Below are positions 1-8,537 of a DNA stretch of 64,000 nucleotides, piece after piece (position 1 is the stretch's first letter; each line of letters opens with the position of its first letter). The notes under the pieces are model-generated. The model was not told the DNA's origin. It worked only from the letters and a program-made list of their open reading frames with translations, and made no database searches. Where the stretch lies: positions 186,001-250,000 of the forward strand of contig CAVWJJ010000004.1 in NCBI GenBank assembly GCA_963755395.1. Direction: 5' to 3'. Position numbers and translations under genes: made by a program. This DNA is from DAHVFK01 sp963755395. Its GTDB lineage: Bacteria > Pseudomonadota > Gammaproteobacteria > Burkholderiales > SG8-39.

Positions 1-491
1 AACTTGAGCAGGCGCAGCAGGTTGGTGGTCGCGCTGCGCGAGCGACCAACTGCGTCGGCGGCCTGCTCGTGCGTCATCTTGAATTCGTCAATGAGGCGCT
101 GAAGTCCCGCGGCCTCCTCCATCGGATTCAGGTTCTCGCGCTGGATGTTCTCGATTAACGACATTGCCAGCGCTGCTTCGTCCGGCACTTCGCGCACCAG
201 GGCCGGCACGTCTTCCAGTCCGGCCATCTGCGCGGCGCGCCAGCGGCGCTCGCCTGCGATCAGCTCATAGCGGTCGCGTTCTACCCTTCGCACCAGGAGC
301 GGCTGCATCAAACCCTGAGACTTTATCGAGGCGGCGAGCTCGGCCAAGGCCTCCTGATCCATTCGGGTTCGCGGCTGGTACTTTCCGGGTCGGATGCGGC
401 CCACCGGCAGCGTGGCAAGCGCGTCCCTCGGCGCCAAATCGGCGCCCAACAGGGCGTCCAGTCCGCGCCCGAGTCCCTTTGGTTTGCTCAT
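1..491 (-). CDS. parB: ParB chromosome partitioning protein (N-terminal part)
   Basis: Centromere-binding CTPase that loads at parS and spreads to form the partition complex with ParA. The gene runs off the left edge, so only about 163 residues are visible. Seen: an N-terminus MSKPKGLGRGLDALL, the ParB/Srx motif region with YELIAGERRWRAA, the box LIENIQRENLNPMEEA, and the start of the helix-turn-helix (MTHEQAADAVGRSRSATTN). The ATG at 491 overlaps the parA stop by 4 bp, so the two are translationally coupled. The dimerisation domain lies outside the window. Two matching parS sites lie about 3.4 kb away, upstream of mnmG. Confidence 0.95.
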   Translation of the reverse strand, partial: MSKPKGLGRGLDALLGADLAPRDALATLPVGRIRPGKYQPRTRMDQEALAELAASIKSQGLMQPLLVRRVERDRYELIAGERRWRAAQMAGLEDVPALVREVPDEAALAMSLIENIQRENLNPMEEAAGLQRLIDEFKMTHEQAADAVGRSRSATTNLLRLLK

Positions 492-1291
492 GTGGCTTCC
501 ATTGTTCGTGCGCCGCCGCCGATATCGCTTCTGCCCCGCGCAAGTATCTCCTCCGCAAGTGCGAGATAGGCCTGCGCGCCCTTGGAAGTGTCATCCCACA
601 CGACCGCCGGCGCACCGTAGCTCGGCGCTTCCGCCAGTCGGACATTTCTCGGTACCATCGTCTGATAAACCTTGTCTCCGAAGTGCGACTCGAGCTGTTG
701 CGATACCTGCTGCGAGAGCGTGTTGCGCGGGTCATACATCGTTCGCAAGAGACCCGCGATATCGAGACTCGGATTGAGGTTGGCGCGCACGCGTTTGATC
801 GTACCGACCAGATCCGACAGACCTTCGAGCGCGTAGTACTCGCACTGCATAGGGATCAGTACCGCCTGCGCCGCAACCAGCCCGTTTATCGTGAGCAGCG
901 ACAGGGACGGCGGGCAATCGATGATAATGAAATCGTATTCGGATGCCACTCCGGCGAGCGCCTCGCGTAAGCGCCCTTCGCGGTTGTCGAGGCCGACCAG
1001 CTCGATTTCCGCGCCGGCGAGCTCGCGGTTCGCAGGCAGCAAGTCATAGCCACCGCTTTGCGAGCGCGCAAGCGCTGCGGCCACGTCGGCGAGACCGAGC
1101 AGGACGTGGTAGACAGTACGGTGTGCGGTTCGCTTGTCGACGCCGCTACCCATCGTCGCATTGCCCTGAGGGTCGAGGTCGACCAGCAGCACGCGTTGGC
1201 CGACGCGCGCAAACGCGGCCGCGAGATTGACGCTGGTGGTGGTCTTGCCAACCCCTCCCTTCTGATTTGTTACTGCAAGTACACGCGTCAT
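488..1291 (-). CDS. parA: ParA chromosome partitioning ATPase
   Basis: ParA/Soj Walker-type ATPase that moves ParB-parS complexes over the nucleoid. The 267-residue protein begins MTRVLAVTNQKGGVGKTT, the deviant Walker A with the signature lysine. It continues with VDLDPQGNAT (switch I region) and FIIIDCPPSLSLLT (Walker B). Length is typical of short chromosomal ParA proteins without an N-terminal HTH extension, so direct autorepression by ParA is unlikely (inference). It overlaps rsmG upstream and parB downstream by 4 bp each, forming the usual mnmG-rsmG-parA-parB unit. Confidence 0.97.
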   Translation of the reverse strand: MTRVLAVTNQKGGVGKTTTSVNLAAAFARVGQRVLLVDLDPQGNATMGSGVDKRTAHRTVYHVLLGLADVAAALARSQSGGYDLLPANRELAGAEIELVGLDNREGRLREALAGVASEYDFIIIDCPPSLSLLTINGLVAAQAVLIPMQCEYYALEGLSDLVGTIKRVRANLNPSLDIAGLLRTMYDPRNTLSQQVSQQLESHFGDKVYQTMVPRNVRLAEAPSYGAPAVVWDDTSKGAQAYLALAEEILARGRSDIGGGARTMEAT

Positions 1292-1929
1292 TGCGTACTC
1301 GCGGGCCGGCAGAGCACGAGGTGCCGCTCGGCATCGAGAAATGGCACCTCGAGGCGCACGACGCGATCACAGGCCGTCCCCTTCGGAGTCCGCGCTAACT
1401 CCTCGTTCGGATACACGCCTTTCATAGCCGCCAGGATGCCACCCGGAGCGACCAGCCTGCCGCATGCGTAGAGGAAGTCGGCGAGCTCCGCGAACCCGCG
1501 CGAGATCACGACGGTAAAGCGTCTTGCGGGCTGCCAGTCCTCGACCCGTCCGGAGTGGATCGTCGCATTGGCAAGCCCGAGTTCCATTGCGGCCTGACGC
1601 AGGAACGCCGTCTTATTCCGATTGCTGTCGTTCAAGGTCACTTGCCATTCCGGGCGCGCGATCGCGAGCGGGATTCCGGGCAGCCCTCCGCCCGAGCCGA
1701 CGTCCGCGAGCGCACCACCGTCGGGCATCGGCAGATGGGGCACCACCGCGAGCGAGTCGAGCACGTGGTGGCTTACCATCTTCATCGGATCGCGGATCGC
1801 GGTCAGGTTATAGGTCCGGTTCCACTTTGAGAGCAATTCGACGAACGCGAGCAGCTTGTCGACGGTTCCCGGCGCGAGCCCCAGCGTCAGCGCTGCCAGC
1901 CCGCGGTCGAGCGCAGCCTCGGGGGTCAT
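1288..1929 (-). CDS. rsmG: 16S rRNA (guanine527-N7)-methyltransferase RsmG
   Basis: SAM-dependent methyltransferase (GidB) that makes m7G527 in 16S rRNA. The 213-residue protein has the family N-terminus (LLAFVELLSKWNRTYNLTAI), the SAM-binding loop DVGSGGGLPGIPLAI near residues 76-90, and NDSNRNKTAFLRQ after strand beta-2. Length matches the family. Both ends overlap neighbours by 4 bp (mnmG upstream, parA downstream), which supports one polycistronic message. Confidence 0.97.
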   Translation of the reverse strand: MTPEAALDRGLAALTLGLAPGTVDKLLAFVELLSKWNRTYNLTAIRDPMKMVSHHVLDSLAVVPHLPMPDGGALADVGSGGGLPGIPLAIARPEWQVTLNDSNRNKTAFLRQAAMELGLANATIHSGRVEDWQPARRFTVVISRGFAELADFLYACGRLVAPGGILAAMKGVYPNEELARTPKGTACDRVVRLEVPFLDAERHLVLCRPASTQ

Positions 1930-3824
1930 GCGCTCTTCTTGTGCCGGGCTTGGGCTGCGGCTCGCTTCAGATGAACCAAGAGGAGCGAGATGGCGGCAGG
2001 GGTAATCCCTGAAATTCGCGACGCCTGACCGATCGTTTCCGGCCGGTGGCTCGCAAGCCTTTGCCGCGCCTCGATGGACAGCCCCCGCACCTGCAAATAA
2101 TCTACGTCGGCGGGCAAGCGCACATTTTCATAGGTGTCGCTGCGGGCAACCTCGTCGAGCTGGCGATCGATGTAACCTTGGTATTTCGCCTGAATCTCAA
2201 TTTGCTCGGCAACGTCCAGTTGCGTGACCCCGGGTCCGGCGTTCGGCAGTGACATCAACGCACGATAGGTAACCCCGGGACGCGAGAGAAGATCTGAAAG
2301 TGAGTACTCCCTTTCTATACCTTTGCCAAGTACTCGTGTGGCTTCCGCGGTAGGCAGGTTGCGCGGCGTGAACCAGGTCGATCCGAGCCGGTCGCGCTCC
2401 CGTGCAATCGCGTCGCGCTTGCGGCTGAACCGATCCCAACGCTCATCGCTCACAAGACCGAGCTCACGGCCAGCTTCAGTCAACCGAAGATCGGCATTGT
2501 CCTCTCGGAGCATAAGACGATACTCGGCCCGGCTGGTGAACATTCGGTATGGCTCCGACACTCCGCGCGTGACCAGATCATCCACCAGCACCCCGAGATA
2601 TGCTTCGTTCCGTCGCGGACACCATGCCGCGCGCCCCGCGACCTGCAAGCCGGCGTTAATCCCGGCGAGCAGCCCCTGGGCGGCCGCTTCCTCGTAACCC
2701 GTCGTACCGTTGATCTGTCCCGCAAAGTAGAGGCCTCTAACGGTCTTCGTTTCGAGGGAGGCCTTCAAATTACGAGGATCGAAATAGTCATATTCGATCG
2801 CGTACCCGGGGCGCACGATGTATGCCTTCTCAAGGCCACGGATCGAGCGAACCATCTCGAGCTGGACGTCGAACGGCAGACTGGTCGAGATTCCGTTGGG
2901 ATAAATCTCGTGCGTGTCCAGCCCCTCGGGCTCGAGGAATATCTGATGACTCGACTTGTCGGCGAAGCGGTGGATCTTGTCTTCGATCGAGGGACAGTAG
3001 CGCGGGCCAACGCCCTGGATCACCCCGGTAAACATCGGCGACCGGTCGAGCCCGCGCCGAATGATCGCGTGCGTGTGCTCGCTGGTGTGCGTTACCCAAC
3101 AGGGCCTCTGCTCGGGATGCATCGCGCGACTGCCGAGGAAGGAAAAAACCGGCTCGGGCGAGTCTCCGGGCTGCTCAACCATTACCGAATAATCGATGCT
3201 GCGGCCATCCAGCCGCGGGGGCGTTCCGGTCTTCAGCCGTCCGACTGGAAGCTTCATTTCGCGCAGACGGGCCGCGAGGGTCAGCGATGCGGGGTCCCCC
3301 GCGCGACCTGCCTGGTAGTGCTCCAAGCCGACATGGATCAACCCCGATAGGAATGTACCGGTGGTAAGAACCACGGCTCCACAGTGAAATCGAATTCCGA
3401 GTTGCGTAACAACGCCGATTACTCGGTCGTCCACGAGCAGAATGTCGTCCACCGCCTGCTGAAAGACGGTCAGATTTGGCTCACCTTCAAGTCGGCGGCG
3501 AATCGCCGTCCGATACAGCACCCGGTCGGCTTGGGCACGAGTGGCGCGGACCGCCGGGCCCTTGGACGAATTCAGCGTCCGGAACTGGATTCCGGCCTCA
3601 TCGGCCGCGAGTGCCATGGCGCCGCCCAAGGCGTCGATTTCCCTTACCAAATGTCCCTTACCAATCCCGCCGATCGACGGATTGCACGACATTTGGCCGA
3701 TTGTTTCGATGCTATGCGTAAGAAGCAGTGTTTGCCGGCCCATGCGGGCAGCTGCGAGCGCTGCCTCGGTCCCGGCGTGGCCTCCACCAACCACGATGAC
3801 GTCAAACTGGGTCGGATACAACAT
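1926..3824 (-). CDS. mnmG: tRNA uridine-5-carboxymethylaminomethyl modification enzyme MnmG
   Basis: FAD protein that, with MnmE, installs the cmnm5 group on wobble uridine of certain tRNAs. I take the ATG at 3824 (MLYPTQFDVIVVGGGHAGTE), giving 632 residues, the family's normal length. The reading frame stays open to 4037, but that extension would run through both parS sites and has no homologous look. Seen: the dinucleotide-binding GGGHAGTEAALAAARMG, SCNPSIGGIGKGHLVREIDALGG, and a C-terminal helical region ending near GITPAAISLLLVHLKR that is used for MnmE contact in the family. Its partner mnmE is in the window but is separated from it by an MFS gene and pckG. Confidence 0.97.
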   Translation of the reverse strand: MLYPTQFDVIVVGGGHAGTEAALAAARMGRQTLLLTHSIETIGQMSCNPSIGGIGKGHLVREIDALGGAMALAADEAGIQFRTLNSSKGPAVRATRAQADRVLYRTAIRRRLEGEPNLTVFQQAVDDILLVDDRVIGVVTQLGIRFHCGAVVLTTGTFLSGLIHVGLEHYQAGRAGDPASLTLAARLREMKLPVGRLKTGTPPRLDGRSIDYSVMVEQPGDSPEPVFSFLGSRAMHPEQRPCWVTHTSEHTHAIIRRGLDRSPMFTGVIQGVGPRYCPSIEDKIHRFADKSSHQIFLEPEGLDTHEIYPNGISTSLPFDVQLEMVRSIRGLEKAYIVRPGYAIEYDYFDPRNLKASLETKTVRGLYFAGQINGTTGYEEAAAQGLLAGINAGLQVAGRAAWCPRRNEAYLGVLVDDLVTRGVSEPYRMFTSRAEYRLMLREDNADLRLTEAGRELGLVSDERWDRFSRKRDAIARERDRLGSTWFTPRNLPTAEATRVLGKGIEREYSLSDLLSRPGVTYRALMSLPNAGPGVTQLDVAEQIEIQAKYQGYIDRQLDEVARSDTYENVRLPADVDYLQVRGLSIEARQRLASHRPETIGQASRISGITPAAISLLLVHLKRAAAQARHKKSA

Positions 3825-3917
3825 GGCGCGATGGGCCCGGCGACATTCAATTACCGGAGAATTTTTCGAGGCGCAATGATACGCGAAGGTGCACAGCGAA
3901 ACTAGGCGGCAGGTGAA

Positions 3918-3931
3918 GTTCCACGTGGAAC
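3918..3931. promoter_or_regulatory. parS: parS centromere site 1
   Basis: The 14-bp perfect palindrome GTTCCACGTGGAAC matches the proteobacterial parS core as known from Pseudomonas. It lies 94 bp upstream of the mnmG start, in the gap before the divergent MFS gene, and close to parAB and the origin, where chromosomal parS sites cluster. Confidence 0.9.
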
Positions 3932-3946
3932 TTGAAGGCATGCGAC

Positions 3947-3960
3947 GTTCCACGTGGAAC
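3947..3960. promoter_or_regulatory. parS: parS centromere site 2
   Basis: Second copy of the same 14-bp palindrome GTTCCACGTGGAAC, 29 bp (start to start) from site 1. Two identical sites this close, beside parAB, make chance very unlikely. A start codon for the MFS gene upstream of ATG 4013 would place this site inside coding sequence. Confidence 0.9.
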
Positions 3961-4012
3961 AAACTTGCCCCGGCAACCGGTGTGCGAGAATCCGCCGCCT
4001 CGCAGTCTGCCC

Positions 4013-5209
4013 ATGATCTCTCTCGCCCGTTACGCAACTCTACTTGCCATACCCGAACTCAGACGCGCCCTGTTGGCTTCGCTGATCGGGCGCCTGCCGG
4101 TCGGAATCACCGGATTGGCCGTACTTCTGCTTGTCCAGTCTTCCAGCGGGTCGTTCGTAAGCGCCGGCGCAGCCACGGCTTGCTATATCGCCGGCTTGGC
4201 AACGCTGGCGCCCGTTCTCGGTAGACTCATTGACCGCGAGGGGCCGCGCCGAATCCTGCTGGTATGCGGCGTCTTAAACCCGCTCTCGCTAGCTGCGCTG
4301 GTCGTTGTGATCGAATCGAGCGCCCCCGCTTGGACGTGGCTGGCGCTTGCTGCGACGGCGGGCGCAAGCTTTCCCCCCATAACCGTATGCATGCGTACAT
4401 TGTTTAGGCAGCGCCTTGGCGACGACTCCTTGCTCGCAACCGCCTATTCGCTCGAATCAGTCCTGATCGAATCCATCTTCATCGTTGGGCCCATGCTCGT
4501 CGCGTTCTTCGTCGTCGTTGCATCCCCTTCGCTCGCGGTGCTCTTTTCCGCGACCTGCAGTGCCACAGGGGCACAGTTATTCCTGCACTCGCCAGCATTG
4601 CGAAAGTGGAAGGTGGAGTCGCGCCCGAGGTCGAATCTGTGGGGGCCTCTGTCGGCACCAAGATTCGTTTCGTTGCTCGCTGTCGTTCTTTGCTACTCCG
4701 TTGCTTTCGGGCTGGTCGAAATTGGCGTCACCGGATTTGCCGCAGAAGCAGGAAGTCCTGCGCTGGCTGGAGTCCTGTTAGGGTTGATGAGCGTAGGCAG
4801 CGCGATTGGCGGCCTTGCTTACGGCAGCCGTAGCTGGCATATGTCGCTCGCGCGCCAGTTTTCGCTCACGCTTGCCCTGATGGGTGGCGGGATCCTCCCA
4901 TTGGCGTTTCTGGCCGGCGTGTGGGGTTTTGCAGCCTTCGCGTTGTTGGGCGGCATCGCCATGTCTCCCGCCCTCACGATGCAAAGTATGTTGGTCGCCA
5001 AGACCACCTCTTCGGATTCCTCGGCAGAGGCATTTACTTGGTCTGCGACCGGCCTACTGGCGGGCGTCGGCCTAGGCTTTGCGGCCGGCGGCGTAATCCT
5101 GCAGGCTGCTGGTTCAGCGGCAGTGTTCATCGCCGCCGCCGCCGCCTCCCTCCTCGGGGCGGGCGGCGCCCACTTGCGCCTCCGCCATGATACAAAAATA
5201 ACTATTTAA
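4013..5209 (+). CDS. MFS family transporter
   Basis: Major facilitator superfamily permease of 398 residues, predicted in the inner membrane with about twelve hydrophobic segments; substrate unknown. Seen: an N-terminal half with GRLIDREGPRRILLVCG after the second or third segment, which fits the MFS loop 2-3 motif (G-x-L/I-x-D-R-x-G-x-R), and a repeated pattern in the C-terminal half. The ATG at 4013 is chosen because the protein then starts with MISLARYATLLAIPELRRALL, typical for the family, and the parS pair stays outside the gene. No good Shine-Dalgarno is visible. The gene is convergent with pckG (21-bp gap) and divergent from mnmG. It interrupts a normally conserved block of tRNA-modification and origin genes. 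Confidence 0.85.
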   Translation: MISLARYATLLAIPELRRALLASLIGRLPVGITGLAVLLLVQSSSGSFVSAGAATACYIAGLATLAPVLGRLIDREGPRRILLVCGVLNPLSLAALVVVIESSAPAWTWLALAATAGASFPPITVCMRTLFRQRLGDDSLLATAYSLESVLIESIFIVGPMLVAFFVVVASPSLAVLFSATCSATGAQLFLHSPALRKWKVESRPRSNLWGPLSAPRFVSLLAVVLCYSVAFGLVEIGVTGFAAEAGSPALAGVLLGLMSVGSAIGGLAYGSRSWHMSLARQFSLTLALMGGGILPLAFLAGVWGFAAFALLGGIAMSPALTMQSMLVAKTTSSDSSAEAFTWSATGLLAGVGLGFAAGGVILQAAGSAAVFIAAAAASLLGAGGAHLRLRHDTKITI

Positions 5210-5230
5210 TTCAATGTCTTATGTAACATA

Positions 5231-7069
5231 CTACACAGCTAATCGCCCGTGAAGCGCAGAGCGTCTCGCATCCAACTCGCGCGGCAGATGGCTTCCCAGT
5301 TTGCCTAGCAGGCTATCGTGTGAACTTAACTCCTCCTTCCAGGCGTCTGGCTCCACTGCCGCAATTTCCCGATACCGGCCTGCAGAAAACCTTTCCAACC
5401 CGTCCCAGACTAGGTCTTCGAAGCGCGGCATGATCCCAAGCGGCGTTTCGACGCCCTGGGCGCGCCCGTGGCATCGCTCGACGATCCAGGCGAGTACCCG
5501 CATGTTCTCCGAAAATCCGGGCCAGATGAACTTGCCGCCCGCGTCGCGCCGGAACCAGTTGACACGAAAGATCGCGGGAGGATGGTGCACGACTTTTCCC
5601 ATCTTCAGCCAGTGAGCGAAGTAGTCTCCCATGTTGTAACCGCAAAACGCGATCATCGCCATCGGGTCGCGGCGTACTACACCGACTTTGCCGGTGATCG
5701 CTGCAGTCGTCTCGGAACCGAGCGTCGCGCCCATGTAGACGCCGTCTTCCCAGGTCGGCGCCTGAACGACTAGCGGCACCGTGCTCGATCTCCGTCCCCC
5801 GAAGATGAAGGCGGAAATGGGCACCCCAGCCGTATCCTCCCATTTCGGATCCATCGAGGGACACTGCGCGGCCGCAACGGTAAAACGCGCGTTGGGATGC
5901 GCGGCTGTACGACTGCTACTCGGGCTCCAGTCCTTGCCCTGCCAGTCGACGAGGTGCGCCGGTGGCTCCGCAGTCATGCCCTCCCACCAGACGTCACCTT
6001 CAGGGGTAAGCGCGACGTTGGTGAAGATCACGTTTTCGCGTAACATCTTCATCGCATTTGGATTTGTCACCTCGGAGGTACCTGGGGCGACGCCGAAGAA
6101 ACCGGCCTCGGGATTAATTGCGTAGAAGCGCCCGTCATGGCCCGGCTTGATCCAAGCAATGTCCTCGCCAATCGTCGTCACTTTCCAGTCTTTGAACGCC
6201 GCTGGCGGAATCAGCATTGCGAGATTAGTCTTGCCGCAGGCACTTGGAAACGCGGCGGATATATACGACTTCTCGCCGCGTGGCGACTCGACACCGAGAA
6301 TCAGCATGTGCTCGGCGAGCCAACCCTCGTCACGCGCCATCACCGACGCAATGCGCAGCGCGAGACACTTCTTTCCCAGCAGCGCATTGCCGCCATAGCC
6401 GGAACCGAAGGACCAAATCTCGCGCGACTCCGGAAAATGGACGATCCACTTTTCCTTTTCGTTGCACGGCCAGGCCAAATCGCTCGCACCCGGCGCGAGC
6501 GGAGCGCCGACCGAGTGCATGCACGGCACGAAGTCCCCGTCCTCGCCGAGCCACTCCGCCACCGCGCGTCCCATTCTGGTCATAATGCGCATATTCACCA
6601 CGACGTACGCCGAGTCGCTCAGCTGCACCCCGATCTGCGCGATGTGGGAGCCGATCGGCCCCATGGAAAAGGGCATCACGTACATCGTGCGGCCTCGCAT
6701 GCAGCCGTCGAACAATCGATTCATCGTGCCGCGCATCTCCCGCGGATCGACCCAGTTATTTGTCGGGCCCGCGTCCTCTTTGCGCGCACTGCAGATGAAG
6801 GTTCGATCCTCCATCCGCGCCACATCCGTCGGGTGAGAACGCGCCAGATAACTGTTTGGGCGCAGCTTCGGATCGAGCCTAATGAACGTGCCGCCAGCGA
6901 CAAGTTCTCCGCAAAGGCGATCGTATTCGGCCTGCGATCCGTCGCACCAAATCACGCGCTCCGGCTTCGTAAGACGCACCATGTCCCCGACCCATTTTCG
7001 AAGTCCCGTGTGTCGGATCCACTCGGGAGCGAGCAAATCGTCGGCTTGCGCTGGCCGGGCATTGGTCAT
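5231..7069 (-). CDS. pckG: Phosphoenolpyruvate carboxykinase (GTP)
   Basis: Converts oxaloacetate and GTP to PEP, GDP and CO2, the gluconeogenic entry step; cytosolic. The 612-residue length is normal for the GTP-dependent class. Seen: RTMYVMPFSMGPIGS, the kinase-1a P-loop FPSACGKTNLAML with the class-specific reactive-loop cysteine, EDIAWI, and NWFRRDAGGKFIWPGFSENMRVL. A strong Shine-Dalgarno AGGAG (7078-7082) lies 8 nt before the ATG at 7069. A terminator-like hairpin lies only 25 bp upstream, so the gene either has a promoter inside the mnmE end region or is controlled by that hairpin. Its place between mnmG and mnmE is unusual. Confidence 0.97.
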   Translation of the reverse strand: MTNARPAQADDLLAPEWIRHTGLRKWVGDMVRLTKPERVIWCDGSQAEYDRLCGELVAGGTFIRLDPKLRPNSYLARSHPTDVARMEDRTFICSARKEDAGPTNNWVDPREMRGTMNRLFDGCMRGRTMYVMPFSMGPIGSHIAQIGVQLSDSAYVVVNMRIMTRMGRAVAEWLGEDGDFVPCMHSVGAPLAPGASDLAWPCNEKEKWIVHFPESREIWSFGSGYGGNALLGKKCLALRIASVMARDEGWLAEHMLILGVESPRGEKSYISAAFPSACGKTNLAMLIPPAAFKDWKVTTIGEDIAWIKPGHDGRFYAINPEAGFFGVAPGTSEVTNPNAMKMLRENVIFTNVALTPEGDVWWEGMTAEPPAHLVDWQGKDWSPSSSRTAAHPNARFTVAAAQCPSMDPKWEDTAGVPISAFIFGGRRSSTVPLVVQAPTWEDGVYMGATLGSETTAAITGKVGVVRRDPMAMIAFCGYNMGDYFAHWLKMGKVVHHPPAIFRVNWFRRDAGGKFIWPGFSENMRVLAWIVERCHGRAQGVETPLGIMPRFEDLVWDGLERFSAGRYREIAAVEPDAWKEELSSHDSLLGKLGSHLPRELDARRSALHGRLAV

Positions 7070-7089
7070 CTCGACGTCTCCTGGAAAGC

Positions 7090-7115
7090 AAAACGGCCCT
7101 GACTTTCCCGGGCCG
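7090..7115 (-). terminator. Rho-independent terminator after the rpmH-mnmE operon (or pckG leader hairpin)
   Basis: Inverted repeat CGGCCC / GGGCCG (7094-7099 with 7110-7115), 10-nt loop, followed on the minus strand by TTTTGC. It lies 52 bp past the mnmE stop and 25 bp before the pckG start. The stem is short and the U run is only four long, so efficiency is uncertain. Confidence 0.5.
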
Positions 7116-7166
7116 GCGTTGTTATTGTTCAGGCTATGATTTTAATTGTAGCACCCGCCTACGTTG

Positions 7167-8537
7167 CTATTTTCCGATGCAGAATCGGGCAAATATCTCC
7201 CCGAGTAAATCGTCGGGTGTGAAAGCGCCAGTGATTTGCGTCAGCGCGCCATGCGCAAGACGCAACTCCTCCGCGAAGAACTCCCAGCGCTCGAGCTGCA
7301 GGGCCGCCTCCTCTAGATGCCGGCGCGCGAGTGACAGGGCGCGCAAGTGCCGCTCGCGCGCGAGGAAGGTCGATTCGCCGGCGCCGCTCCAACCAGCCAC
7401 CTCCAGCAGCATCCAACGCAGTTCCTGTAGTCCCGCGCCAGTCTTGGCGGAGACCCAAACCTCGTTTGACGCCGCCGGCCGTCGCCCGGCGGGCACCCCG
7501 GGCGCGAGGTCCACCTTGTTGTACACCAGGATACGCGCGCCTTCTACCGGCAGACGGCCAAGCATCTCGCGCTCACCCGGCCCAATCCCTGCACCGGCAT
7601 CGAGCACCGCCAGCACTATGTCTGCGAGAGCAACCTCGCGCCAGGCACGCTCGACCCCGATGCGCTCAACCTCGTCCGGCGACTCTCGCAGACCGGCGGT
7701 GTCGACCACGATGATCGGCACTCCCTCGATCTGAATGGTTTCGCGTAGTGCATCGCGCGTCGTGCCGGCGACCGGCGTCACTATCGCTCGCTCCTCGCCC
7801 GCAAGCTTGTTGAGCAAGCTAGACTTTCCGACGTTCGGACGTCCCGCGAAGACGACGTGTATGCCGGAGCGCAGGAGGCTGCCCTGCTGACTCTTCGCGA
7901 GCACTTCGTCGAGGGAGGCACGAATTCGGGCCAATCGCGCTCGCGCGTCTTCGAGGTGCAACTCGTCTATTTCTTCCTGCGGAAAATCAAGCACTGCCTC
8001 GGTCAGGGCACGCAGGTCGGTCAGTTGTACCGCAAGCGCATTGACAGCGGCAGAGAATTCGCCCGCCAAAGAGCGCAACGCCGATCGCGCCGCTTCCCGA
8101 CTTGCCGCATCGATGAGGTCGGCAACCGCCTCCGCCTGTGCAAGATCAAGCCTGCCTTCGAGATAAGCGCGTCGCGTGAACTCGCCTGGTTCTGCAATGC
8201 GGGCTCCCGCGTCGAGGCAGGCACCCAGCAGCATTTGCATAACCACGGGCCCGCCGTGGCCCTGCAGCTCAAGCACGGGCTCGCCGGTATATGAATACGG
8301 CGCGGGAAAATATATCGCGACGCCGCGGTCAAACGTCTCGCCGCGGGAATCCGCGAACCCGCTATAGGCCGCGCGGCGCGGCGCGGGGAGCTTGCCCAGG
8401 ACAGAACGGGCGATCTCCGCCACACCGGGTCCGGATACGCGTACCACTCCTATGCCGCCTCGACCGGGCGGTGTAGCGATCGCGGCTATGGTGTCGCGCC
8501 GGGAGCTCCGCTCAAACGTGTCCTCAGCGCTTGTCAT
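7167..8537 (-). CDS. mnmE: tRNA modification GTPase MnmE
   Basis: Partner of MnmG in cmnm5U34 tRNA modification. The 456-residue protein shows the N-terminal folate-binding domain (DTIAAIATPPGRGGIGVVRVSG), then an inserted G domain with the P-loop GRPNVGKSSLLN, G2/G3 AGTTRDALRE and VDTAGLRES, and G4 YNKVDL. It ends in the invariant C-terminal CIGK that carries the catalytic cysteine. It is last in the rpmH-rnpA-yidD-yidC-mnmE run and overlaps yidC by 14 bp. Confidence 0.98.
   Translation of the reverse strand: MTSAEDTFERSSRRDTIAAIATPPGRGGIGVVRVSGPGVAEIARSVLGKLPAPRRAAYSGFADSRGETFDRGVAIYFPAPYSYTGEPVLELQGHGGPVVMQMLLGACLDAGARIAEPGEFTRRAYLEGRLDLAQAEAVADLIDAASREAARSALRSLAGEFSAAVNALAVQLTDLRALTEAVLDFPQEEIDELHLEDARARLARIRASLDEVLAKSQQGSLLRSGIHVVFAGRPNVGKSSLLNKLAGEERAIVTPVAGTTRDALRETIQIEGVPIIVVDTAGLRESPDEVERIGVERAWREVALADIVLAVLDAGAGIGPGEREMLGRLPVEGARILVYNKVDLAPGVPAGRRPAASNEVWVSAKTGAGLQELRWMLLEVAGWSGAGESTFLARERHLRALSLARRHLEEAALQLERWEFFAEELRLAHGALTQITGAFTPDDLLGEIFARFCIGK

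Noticed and set aside
3825..4037. Upstream extension of mnmG on the minus strand
   Set aside because: It would code through both parS palindromes and adds 71 residues absent from the family; the ATG at 3824 gives the normal length and N-terminus.
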